Below are positions 5,893-12,092 of a stretch of 12,092 nucleotides of DNA, piece after piece (the first letter of the stretch is position 1; each line of letters begins with the position of its first letter). The translations under genes were made by a program, and so were the position numbers. The notes below the pieces were generated by a model. It was not told the DNA's origin and ran no database searches. It saw only the letters and a program-made list of their open reading frames with translations. The DNA is from an uncultured Eubacterium sp. (GTDB lineage: Bacteria > Bacillota > Clostridia > Peptostreptococcales > Anaerovoracaceae), in assembly GCA_900551775.1 (NCBI GenBank), contig URXI01000108.1, positions 1-12,092 of the forward strand. Reading direction: 5' to 3'.

Positions 5893-7288
5893 CACTGTAT
5901 TTTTATTCAGTTTTCTGCCTGCCGTTTTGCTGGTCTACTATCTGTGCCCCAGGTCATGGCGCAATGGATTACTGCTGGCGGCGAGCTTGATTTTCTACGG
6001 CTGGGGAGAACCGAGATACATGATTGTCATGGTGCTGTCCATTCTATTCAACTATGGATGCGGTCTGGCAGTCGATGGTATAAAAAACAAGCATAAGTCA
6101 GCGCGGCTTATGCTTGCTTTATCAGTGGCGGGAAATCTTTTTCTTCTGGGATACTTCAAGTATACGGACTTTTTTATTGAGAATATCAATAAATTGGCGG
6201 GGACTTCGATTGGGCTTCTGCAGCTGACACTGCCTATCGGCATTTCCTTCTATACCTTTCAAGCGATGTCTTATGTGATCGACGTCTATCGGGGAAAGGC
6301 GCATCCGCAGAGAAACTTATTGGATTTTGCGGCATATATCACACTGTTCCCCCAGCTTATCGCCGGGCCTATCGTTCGATATGTGACCATAGAAGAACAG
6401 CTGCAATCCCGTCACTACAGCCTTGCCCAGGGGGCGGAAGGGATACGCAGATTTATCATCGGCCTGGGCAAAAAGGTACTTCTGGCAAACCAGGCCGGCC
6501 TGCTCTGGACGGAGATTTCCTCCATGGATCTGAACCATCTGCCTGCATTGACGGCATGGCTGGGAGCGATTGCTTTTACCTTCCAGATTTACTTTGACTT
6601 TTCCGGCTATTCGGATATGGCGATTGGTCTGGGAAAGCTGCTGGGTTTTGATTTTTTGGAAAACTTCAATTATCCGTATGTTTCTAAAAGCATCACGGAG
6701 TTCTGGCGGAGGTGGCATATTTCTCTCAGCACTTGGTTTAAAGAGTATCTCTATATTCCTCTCGGTGGGAATAAGAAAGGTCTCCTGCGTCAATGCGTCA
6801 ATATCCTGTTTGTATGGGCTTTGACGGGTTTCTGGCACGGCGCCAGCTGGAACTTTCTCTGGTGGGGGCTTTATTTTGGCGTGCTCTTGATTTTGGAAAA
6901 AGTATGGCTGCTGAAATACCTGGAAAAAGTGCCCGGCTGGCTGCAGCATCTTTATGCGCTGCTGTTCATCGTCTTGGGCTGGGTGATCTTTGCGGAGACA
7001 TCGGGGATGTCTTTTATTGCTTATCTTCGGTCCATGTTGGGCGGCGGGGGACTGGCGGATCAGAGATCCCTTTACTTTTTGATGACCGGGGGAGTCAGCC
7101 TCTGTATCATGGCGCTGGCATCTACGGGGCTGCCCAAACGATTTGCCGGGCGATGCCTGAACTGGCTGGAAGGGAAGCCGATCATTTATGTGACAGTAAA
7201 GAATCTCTATTTCTTATTGGTTCTCTTTCTGTCAACGGCATTTCTCGTAAGTGATACATATAACCCGTTTCTCTATTTCAGGTTTTAG
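5879..7288 (+). CDS. MBOAT-family O-acyltransferase (AlgI/DltB-like)
   Basis: A 469-residue polytopic membrane protein, the normal length for AlgI-type MBOAT enzymes. These move an acyl group, usually acetyl, from a cytoplasmic donor across the membrane for O-acylation of surface or secreted glycans. The family hallmarks are present: TLPIGISFYTFQAMSYVIDVYRG (118-140), LFPQLIAGPIVRY (156-168), IYFDFSGYSDMAIGLGKLLGF (237-257), FWRRWHISLSTWFKEYLYIPLGGN (275-298) and LTGFWHGASWNFLWWG (315-330). His320 is the conserved MBOAT catalytic histidine and His280 the other conserved one. The start ATG at 5879 lies inside the transglutaminase gene (14-base overlap), with ACAGGAG (5865-5871) 7 bases upstream. 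The next gene, a DHHW protein, is the expected extracellular partner. The acceptor polymer cannot be told from sequence. Confidence 0.95.
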   Translation: MVFSSTVFLFSFLPAVLLVYYLCPRSWRNGLLLAASLIFYGWGEPRYMIVMVLSILFNYGCGLAVDGIKNKHKSARLMLALSVAGNLFLLGYFKYTDFFIENINKLAGTSIGLLQLTLPIGISFYTFQAMSYVIDVYRGKAHPQRNLLDFAAYITLFPQLIAGPIVRYVTIEEQLQSRHYSLAQGAEGIRRFIIGLGKKVLLANQAGLLWTEISSMDLNHLPALTAWLGAIAFTFQIYFDFSGYSDMAIGLGKLLGFDFLENFNYPYVSKSITEFWRRWHISLSTWFKEYLYIPLGGNKKGLLRQCVNILFVWALTGFWHGASWNFLWWGLYFGVLLILEKVWLLKYLEKVPGWLQHLYALLFIVLGWVIFAETSGMSFIAYLRSMLGGGGLADQRSLYFLMTGGVSLCIMALASTGLPKRFAGRCLNWLEGKPIIYVTVKNLYFLLVLFLSTAFLVSDTYNPFLYFRF

Positions 7289-7299
7289 GAGGCAGCGTC

Positions 7300-8448
7300 A
7301 TGAAGAAAATAGACAATCTGATCACAGTGCTGATGTTCGTGATATTCTTACTGGCGCTCAGTGTTGGAGGATGGATTCTGAAGGACAAGGATTTTTCTGC
7401 CAACGAAAACCGGGTTTTACAGCAAAGACCGCAGGTGTCGGCGGAGGCTCTTTTATCGGGAGACTTTGAAGAGGAATTCCAAAGATATCAAGACGACCAG
7501 TTCCCCTTCCGCGACAGTTGGATTACCTTGAAGACTGCGGCCAAGCTGGCTTTGCTGAGCAGAGATTTAAATGGCGTATACCTGGGTAAGGACGGCTATC
7601 TGATTGAGAAGATATCAGAAGAAGACGCGGATCATGAACAGTTTATTTCCAACCTGCAGGCGGTCAGAAGTTTTTGTGAAAAGCTGCCGAAGGGGCTTTC
7701 GAAGTCTGTGCTCCTGGTGCCGACGACGGCTGCGATTATGAAGGAGAAACTGCCTGCGGGGGCGGTACCCTTTGACGAAGCTTCTTACGCCAGAGAAGCG
7801 GCAGAACAATTGAAAGCTGTCAGCTATGTGGATCTGTACGACGATTTTGACAGAGAGAAAGACAGACAGCTTTACTATAAGACCGACCACCACTGGACCA
7901 CGGAGGGGGCGATGCTGGCTTATGACGTGTGGAGGCAGTCCATGGGGCAGCCTGGCGGGTCTTTTGATCAGCAGGAAAAGACGATGCTGTCTGATGATTT
8001 TCAAGGCAGTCTCTACTCTAAGGTGCTGTGGGACGATGGAACCCGGGACCAGGTGAACGCTTATCTGGGGAAACGCCAGATGCATAGCCGCGTCATTGCC
8101 GACGGTCAGAACATTGGCGGCATGTATCAAAAGCAGTTTCTCAGCGAGAAAGATAAATATGCGGTGTTTTTTGGCGGGAACTACGGGAGAACAGAGGTGG
8201 ATACGGGCAATCAGACCGGGAAGCATCTTCTCATCATCAAAGACTCTTTCGCAAACGCCTTCGCGCCGCTTGCTGCGGAGGATTTTGACAGGATCTGTCT
8301 GGTCGATCTCAGATACTTCAGCGGAAATCTGGACGATTATGTGAAGCGGAATCATATCACCGACGTGCTGATTTTGTACAGCATGTCAGATATGATAAAG
8401 GACAAGAATATATCTGTGCTGAGGAGCGGAGGGAACATTCTCTCTTAA
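7300..8448 (+). CDS. DHHW-family protein, AlgJ/AlgX-like SGNH acyltransferase partner of MBOAT
   Basis: A 382-residue protein with a single N-terminal membrane segment (about 8-27) and an extracellular domain. It begins with the FSANENRVLQQRPQ segment typical of the DHHW family, then FPFRDSWITLK. The naming motif is at 195-199 (TDHHW), followed by TTEGAMLAY, and near the end comes LLIIKDSFANAFAP with Ser316. By analogy with alginate acetyltransferases AlgJ/AlgX, Asp196, His198 and Ser316 would be the catalytic triad that receives the acyl group from the MBOAT protein and passes it to a polysaccharide hydroxyl. That assignment is inferred from motif order. AGGAGG (7287-7292) overlaps the MBOAT stop codon and lies 7 bases before the ATG, so the two are expressed together. 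It is the last gene of the operon. Confidence 0.92.
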   Translation: MKKIDNLITVLMFVIFLLALSVGGWILKDKDFSANENRVLQQRPQVSAEALLSGDFEEEFQRYQDDQFPFRDSWITLKTAAKLALLSRDLNGVYLGKDGYLIEKISEEDADHEQFISNLQAVRSFCEKLPKGLSKSVLLVPTTAAIMKEKLPAGAVPFDEASYAREAAEQLKAVSYVDLYDDFDREKDRQLYYKTDHHWTTEGAMLAYDVWRQSMGQPGGSFDQQEKTMLSDDFQGSLYSKVLWDDGTRDQVNAYLGKRQMHSRVIADGQNIGGMYQKQFLSEKDKYAVFFGGNYGRTEVDTGNQTGKHLLIIKDSFANAFAPLAAEDFDRICLVDLRYFSGNLDDYVKRNHITDVLILYSMSDMIKDKNISVLRSGGNILS

Positions 8449-8463
8449 ATAAAGCGGCAATGA

Positions 8464-8490
8464 AAAACTGCCCCTGTTGAGGGCAGTTTT
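8464..8490. terminator. Bidirectional intrinsic terminator between convergent operons
   Basis: AAAACTGCCC (8464-8473) pairs perfectly with GGGCAGTTTT (8481-8490) around a 7-base loop. It ends in T on the plus strand and, because of the A-run at 8463-8467, in T on the minus strand as well. It lies 15 bases after the DHHW stop and 17 bases past the stop of the convergent CDF gene, so it can serve both. Confidence 0.92.
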
Positions 8491-8507
8491 GTGTTATCTA
8501 TGTCTGA

Positions 8508-9683
8508 TTATATCTGACTCGTATAAGGTTTATCAAAGTTGATGACGACGAAGTAGTTTTCATCCTCGGCTTTGACGGCTTTCTGAAATGCATCGTGGAT
8601 TTCTTTGAATGACAGCTTGCAGTCAGAAGCTACCACGGCATCAAAGATGACGTTGGTATGGGTTGGTCCGGCAACGATTCGCAAATCGTGAATATTAGAA
8701 ACCCCGTCGATTTGGGCAGCAACTTCGCCAGTCAGCTGCACCATTTTTTTGACCACTGGATCGTTGGTCCTGACCGGGTCCAGATGGCCGGTAATTTCGA
8801 TGTGCAGTTTTTTTGCCATCTCTCTTTCGATATTGTCGATCATGTCGTGGCTTTCCATCATGTCGGCATCAGCGTCGACTTCGATATGGATGGAGGCAAA
8901 AATTCTGCCGGGTCCGTAGTTGTGCACGACCAGATCGTGAATACCGAGAACGCCGTCATAGGACAGAGCCATTTCGCTGATGGAGTTTACCAGTTCAGGG
9001 TCGGGAGCTTCTCCCAGCAGAGGGCTCATGGTTTCCTTGACCAGGCTGATACCAGACCAGATGATGAACAGCGCGACCAGGCAGCCCATGTAACCGTCAA
9101 TCTGCAGATCGGTCAGCTTACCGACGACGATGCTGATCAGTACAACTGTAGTAGCAATCACATCGTTTCGGCTATCGGTGCCAGTGGCTGTCAGGGTGAG
9201 GGAGTTGATTCTCTTGCCAATGTTGATGTTAAACAGCGCCTGCCATATTTTGATGGCAATAGCCAGCAAAAGCACGACGATGATAGACCAGCTGAATTCC
9301 AGCGGCGAGGGGTGCATGATTTTGTCAGCGGATGATTTGATCAGCTCAATACCGACGACTACGATGAGCACGGAAACGATCATGCCGGAAATGTATTCGA
9401 TTCTGGCGTGGCCGTATGGATGTTCTTTGTCCTCGGGCATAGAAGACAGCTTGAATCCTGCCAGTGTGATGATGGAAGAAGAGGCGTCGGCTAAGTTGTT
9501 GATTCCATCAGCGATGATGGCAATGCTGCCAGCGATGACGCCTACGAGGATTTTGGCGGCGCAGAGCACTACATTTGACAGGATACCTACGATACCGGCA
9601 AATTTCCCATAACGTTCACGGACTTCGGGGTCTTTTGTATTCTCGTAGTCCTTGACAAATATCCGGCAGAGGAAATTATTCAT
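8508..9683 (-). CDS. Cation diffusion facilitator (CDF) family transporter, probably Mn-type
   Basis: A 391-residue efflux transporter with six membrane segments in the first 220 residues. CDF proteins export divalent metals in exchange for protons. The sequence begins RYGKFAGIVGILSNVVLCAAKILVG and continues with IADGINNLADASSS in the second segment, KEHPYGHARIEYI, and TDSRNDVIATT in the fifth. Aligning ADASSS with the YiiP zinc-site segment puts Asn62 and Asp66 (second segment) with Asp170 and Asp174 (fifth) at the metal site. This ND-DD set is reported for manganese exporters such as MntE, unlike the HD-HD of zinc exporters. The C-terminal part is longer than usual and looks duplicated: GVLGIHDLVVHNYGPG (244-259) is echoed by GVSNIHDLRIVAGPTH (327-342). 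It starts 8 bases inside the end of the upstream TSCPD gene. Family is certain; metal specificity is inferred. Confidence 0.93.
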   Translation of the reverse strand: MNNFLCRIFVKDYENTKDPEVRERYGKFAGIVGILSNVVLCAAKILVGVIAGSIAIIADGINNLADASSSIITLAGFKLSSMPEDKEHPYGHARIEYISGMIVSVLIVVVGIELIKSSADKIMHPSPLEFSWSIIVVLLLAIAIKIWQALFNINIGKRINSLTLTATGTDSRNDVIATTVVLISIVVGKLTDLQIDGYMGCLVALFIIWSGISLVKETMSPLLGEAPDPELVNSISEMALSYDGVLGIHDLVVHNYGPGRIFASIHIEVDADADMMESHDMIDNIEREMAKKLHIEITGHLDPVRTNDPVVKKMVQLTGEVAAQIDGVSNIHDLRIVAGPTHTNVIFDAVVASDCKLSFKEIHDAFQKAVKAEDENYFVVINFDKPYTSQI

Positions 9684-9927
9684 TTCTCATTGCCTCTTCC
9701 ATCGCTTTGATCAATTGGTCGGGACATGATGTAGATTTGAACCCGCATTTGATGCCGGAAAGTTTTTCCCTGATTTCCTCATATGTTCTTCCTTCAACTA
9801 AGGCGCTGATGCCCTGGAGGTTTCCGTTGCAGCCTCCGTGAAAAACGGCGTTTTTCAGGACATTTCCCTCCATATCAACGTCGATAAATACGGAACAAGT
9901 ACCTTTCGTCTTATATCTGTAAGCCAT
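9676..9927 (-). CDS. TSCPD-domain protein, TIGR03905-like, four cysteines
   Basis: A small protein of 83 residues. It opens MAYRYKTKGTCS, has FHGGCNGNLQGIS in the middle and ends with GIKCGFKSTSCPDQL, which contains the TSCPD motif (66-70). Four cysteines (11, 33, 61 and 68) suggest a bound metal such as zinc or iron. The TSCPD domain also occurs at the end of some B12-dependent ribonucleotide reductases, but as a stand-alone protein its function is unknown. The start at ATG 9927 gives the conserved N-terminus; an in-frame GTG two codons upstream is closer to the AAAGGAGA site (9938-9945) and is a possible alternative. A longer reading to 9987 would need an upstream start without a site. Its last 8 bases overlap the CDF transporter gene, which implies coupled expression. 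Confidence 0.88.
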   Translation of the reverse strand: MAYRYKTKGTCSVFIDVDMEGNVLKNAVFHGGCNGNLQGISALVEGRTYEEIREKLSGIKCGFKSTSCPDQLIKAMEEAMRNE

Positions 9928-9964
9928 GTTCACTATGTCTCCTTTCTTTTTTTCAAACAATACC

Positions 9965-9993
9965 AGTATAACACAAAAAACACACAATATGAA
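9965..9993 (-). promoter_or_regulatory. Probable promoter of the TSCPD-CDF operon
   Basis: On the minus strand a -10 box TATACT (9970 down to 9965) is preceded at a 17-base spacer by TTCATA (9993 down to 9988), a moderate -35 match. It lies about 38 bases upstream of the TSCPD start, in an AT-rich stretch, back to back with the strong plus-strand promoter at 10006-10034. No clear metal-regulator operator was recognised. Confidence 0.5.
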
Positions 9994-10005
9994 AAGAAAA
10001 ATGAT

Positions 10006-10034
10006 TTGAATTCGAGGTTGCTGCGGTGTATAAT
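10006..10034 (+). promoter_or_regulatory. Strong promoter of the TIM-barrel/M20 operon
   Basis: TTGAAT (10006-10011), a 17-base spacer and a perfect TATAAT (10029-10034). The transcription start is expected near 10041, about 33 bases before the first gene's ATG at 10074. This rules out the longer reading of that gene beginning at 10026. Confidence 0.85.
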
Positions 10035-10073
10035 AGCTTATCGTTATTTGGGATACTGATTATGGAGGGTCAA

Positions 10074-10802
10074 ATGGGAAACAAAGAAATACCAAGGATC
10101 AGCGGGACCTTGCGCGCCAAATCACTGCAGATACCAGAAGTCATCTGGCAGGCAAAGGGCATCGTTGTCATGGGGCGAAGAATGAAATCCGTCCTGTTTT
10201 CAACAGATATTGCAATTATCCGAAACTGCAACGCAGACGCGGTTTTGGCAGTTTATCCGTTTACACCACAGCAGATTATTTCGCAGTCGATTATCAATGC
10301 CTCGTCGATTCCGGTTTTGGTCGGTGTCGGCGGAGGCATGACCAACGGTTTTCGTTCTGCTCTGATTGCCAAGGATGCGGAAGCCCAGGGGGCTTTTGGT
10401 GTCGTGGTCAATGCCCCGATGAGCAACGAGAACATCGCCTTGATTAATAAGGTGATCGACATTCCGATTATTGCAACGGTCATCAATGGTAATGTGGACA
10501 TCGACGCAAGGCTTGCGGCAGGGGTGTCGATTTTGAATGTTTCGGCGGCATCAAAGACAGCGCAGCTGGTACGGGATATCAGGGCGGAATATCCTAAGAT
10601 ACCGATTATAGCAACCGGCGGTCCGACGGATGAGACGATTTTAGAAACCATCAGCGCTGGCGCCAATACGATCAGTTACACGCCGCCATCGACAGCAGAA
10701 ATCTTTGGGGACGTTATGGATTCCTACCGCGCTTCTTCTGAAGGTGTGGCAAGTCCGCCAGAAGAAGACGAGCTGCTGATCAACATGCTGGAGTTATTGT
10801 AG
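10074..10802 (+). CDS. Phosphate-binding TIM-barrel protein of unknown function (often annotated 'hydrolase')
   Basis: A 242-residue soluble protein that reads as a compact beta/alpha barrel. Regular strand-helix repeats include VLFSTDIAIIRNCNADAVLAVYPFTPQ, IPVLVGVGGGMTNG, AFGVVVNAPMSNE, DIPIIATVING, GVSILNVSAASKT, IPIIATGGPTDE and ANTISYTPPS. The glycine-rich ends VGVGGG and ATGGPT resemble the phosphate-binding loops of thiamine-phosphate and tryptophan-pathway barrels. Firmicute relatives are usually annotated just 'hydrolase', with no demonstrated reaction that I know of. The ATG at 10074 is chosen because GGAGGG (10064-10069) precedes it and the upstream in-frame codons overlap the promoter. 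The M20 peptidase gene follows after 24 bases and is probably co-transcribed. Fold is fairly sure, function is not. Confidence 0.82.
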   Translation: MGNKEIPRISGTLRAKSLQIPEVIWQAKGIVVMGRRMKSVLFSTDIAIIRNCNADAVLAVYPFTPQQIISQSIINASSIPVLVGVGGGMTNGFRSALIAKDAEAQGAFGVVVNAPMSNENIALINKVIDIPIIATVINGNVDIDARLAAGVSILNVSAASKTAQLVRDIRAEYPKIPIIATGGPTDETILETISAGANTISYTPPSTAEIFGDVMDSYRASSEGVASPPEEDELLINMLELL

Positions 10803-10826
10803 CAGACTTGAGAAGGAGTGTTTATA

Positions 10827-12008
10827 ATGAAGGAACGGTTGATAGAGGCGCTGAAACAGATAGATGCTGCAAAGCTGGCCTCAGATATGATTAAGATTCC
10901 CAGTTATTCTTTTATGGAGAAGCAGGAAAAAGAAATCGCAGAATACATTTACAGCGTTTTTCAGCAGGAAGGCATTGAGAGCCAGCTGGTGGAAATCAAG
11001 CCGGGCAGATATAATGTATACGGCAGAATTGCAGGCAGCGGCAAAGGCAGATCTCTGATGCTGTCAGGCCACATTGATACGGTGCCTGCTTACGATATGG
11101 AGGACGCCTTCAGCGGGCGCATTGCAGATGGAAAGGTCTATGGAAGAGGGGCCTGCGACATGAAAGGACCCGTAGCGGCGATGATGGCCGCGCTTATCGC
11201 TTTCCATCGTGCAGAGATTGCTTTGCCTGGAGACATTGTGTTTGCCGGTCTGGCAGATGAAGAGGAGCAGGGCAGAGGGGTAGAATATCTGGTCAGCAAC
11301 GGACCAGTCTGTGACGGCACGATTATGGGGGAACCGACGGACATGAAAATTGCCATCGGCCACAAAGGCTTGGAGTGGATTGACGTGAAGGTCAAAGGAC
11401 ACAAGGTTCACGGCGGAGACAAGGAACATGGTATCAATGCCATCGAAATGGCTGCCCGTTTTATCAACCGAATTTATGAGGAATATGTGCCGCTGCTGAA
11501 CACAAGAGCATATCCGGTGCTCGGCGCGCCGACAATCAACATCGGACGTATTGAGGGCGGCGACCAGCCCAGCACAGTGGCAGGCGAATGCCTGGTCAAG
11601 CTGGATCGGCGCTGTGTCCCGACGGAAACCATTGCGCAGGTGTACGAAGAACTCAATCAGATCTGTGACAGGCTGCACCAAGAGGATCCTCGATTTCAGG
11701 CAGAGGTCAGGGATGTCTTTGCAGGTGAGAATCTGCTGCCTCACGTTCCATTCTGCATTGAGCAGGACGACCCGCTGGTCACATCTGTGCAGTCGGCTAT
11801 GGAGCAGACGCGATGGAATGGGGAAGTCACTGCTTTTCCTGCCTGGAGCGATGCAGGTGCCATCAGCAGTGTCACCGACAGCAAGTGTATCGTCATGGGG
11901 CCGGGAGACCTGAGCGTCGCCCACTCCATCCACGAGTACATCAAAGTGGAAGATATTGAAACGGCGGCTTTGGTTTACGGTTTGACGGCCATAGACTATT
12001 GCAGATAG
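10827..12008 (+). CDS. M20-family metallopeptidase/deacylase (ArgE/DapE-like)
   Basis: A 393-residue cytoplasmic zinc-dependent amidohydrolase of the ArgE/DapE/carboxypeptidase G2 group, full length. Metal and catalytic residues in order: His82 and Asp84 in SGHIDTVP, bridging Asp111 in GRGACDMKGP, catalytic Glu145 and ligand Glu146 in LADEEEQGRG, Glu169 in MGEPTDMK, and His369 in AHSIHEYIK. The lid/dimerisation domain (about 177-290) contains HKGLEWIDVKVKG and NIGRIEGGDQPSTV. Family members remove acyl groups from amino acids or cleave small peptides; substrate class cannot be assigned between ArgE-, DapE- and peptidase-like use. The ATG at 10827 follows AAGGAG (10813-10818) by 8 bases; an in-frame GTG at 10818 overlaps that site and is rejected. 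No argA/dap neighbours are present to help. Confidence 0.93.
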   Translation: MKERLIEALKQIDAAKLASDMIKIPSYSFMEKQEKEIAEYIYSVFQQEGIESQLVEIKPGRYNVYGRIAGSGKGRSLMLSGHIDTVPAYDMEDAFSGRIADGKVYGRGACDMKGPVAAMMAALIAFHRAEIALPGDIVFAGLADEEEQGRGVEYLVSNGPVCDGTIMGEPTDMKIAIGHKGLEWIDVKVKGHKVHGGDKEHGINAIEMAARFINRIYEEYVPLLNTRAYPVLGAPTINIGRIEGGDQPSTVAGECLVKLDRRCVPTETIAQVYEELNQICDRLHQEDPRFQAEVRDVFAGENLLPHVPFCIEQDDPLVTSVQSAMEQTRWNGEVTAFPAWSDAGAISSVTDSKCIVMGPGDLSVAHSIHEYIKVEDIETAALVYGLTAIDYCR

Positions 12009-12019
12009 AGGGCGGATAC

Positions 12020-12092
12020 CGGCGGCATTGCTGGCCTGCGGGATCACATGGTCTCCTGGCGGCATCAAATGGCTTGCGGCGGCATTGCTGGC
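12020..12092. repeat. Short GC-rich imperfect repeats at the window edge
   Basis: The 16-mer CGGCGGCATTGCTGGC occurs at 12020-12035 and again at 12077-12092, where the window ends. A related copy starts at 12058, so three segments fit the consensus GGCGGCAT-N3/4-TGGCYTGCGG: 12021-12041, 12058-12079 and 12078-12092 (cut off). They lie directly after the M20 gene. No terminator is recognisable for that gene within the window. Confidence 0.65.

Noticed and set aside
6317..6949. Open frame of 210 codons on the minus strand
   Set aside because: It is a shadow of the MBOAT gene; the plus-strand reading carries all the MBOAT motifs.
7615..8355. Open frame of 246 codons on the minus strand
   Set aside because: It is antisense to the DHHW gene and shows no domain; the plus-strand reading has the family motifs and an ideal ribosome binding site.
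8658..9335. Open frame of 225 codons on the plus strand
   Set aside because: It is antisense to the CDF transporter, is rich in His/Asp/Gln as expected from a reversed membrane-protein gene, and has no start signals.
11064..12068. Open frame of 334 codons on the minus strand
   Set aside because: It lies antisense to the M20 peptidase, whose full set of metal ligands is intact. The minus-strand product has no recognisable domain and no ribosome binding site.

Overview
The window looks like a chromosomal stretch of an anaerobic Firmicute of class Clostridia. The base composition is moderate, Shine-Dalgarno sites are strong (AGGAGG/GGAGG), several starts are TTG, and the protein set is typical of that group: a YtrA-type GntR regulator with its ABC pair, a VanR/VanS-like two-component system, DUF4358, DHHW and MBOAT proteins, and a TIGR03905 protein. 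A family such as Anaerovoracaceae or Lachnospiraceae is possible, but this cannot be settled from the sequence. I see thirteen protein genes, no RNA genes, no CRISPR array, no transposase and no phage gene.

Layout. (1) Positions 1-120 are non-coding and GC-rich, with a 17-bp direct repeat. (2) Positions 137-2171 hold a three-gene operon: GntR/YtrA regulator, ABC ATPase, ABC-2 type permease. A sigma-A-like promoter with a palindromic TGTA-N4-TACA operator drives it, and an intrinsic terminator closes it. (3) Positions 2174-8490 hold a tightly packed six-gene operon on the same strand: OmpR-family response regulator, HAMP histidine kinase, DUF4358 lipoprotein, membrane-anchored transglutaminase-like protein, MBOAT O-acyltransferase and DHHW (AlgJ/AlgX-like) protein. 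Starts overlap or abut stops at several junctions, and a bidirectional terminator ends it. (4) On the minus strand, a four-cysteine TSCPD protein (TIGR03905) is translationally coupled to a CDF-family metal exporter whose metal site looks manganese-type. (5) A divergent consensus promoter at 10006-10034 drives a phosphate-binding TIM-barrel protein of unknown function and an M20 (ArgE/DapE-like) metallopeptidase. (6) The last 84 bases are GC-rich short imperfect repeats that run off the window.

How the genes may work together. Regions 2 and 3 both look like cell-envelope response modules. The YtrA-type regulator probably represses its own ABC transporter until an envelope signal is sensed. 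The two-component system heads, and so probably controls, an extracytoplasmic O-acylation machine: MBOAT moves an acyl group across the membrane, and the DHHW protein is the likely extracellular transferase with a Ser-Asp-His triad. A lipoprotein and a surface transglutaminase-fold protein are encoded in the same transcript. This sensor-plus-acylation-plus-transglutaminase operon is the most interesting unit here. Its acceptor (peptidoglycan, secondary polymer or exopolysaccharide) cannot be read from the sequence. The remaining genes look like ordinary metal homeostasis and small-molecule or peptide metabolism.
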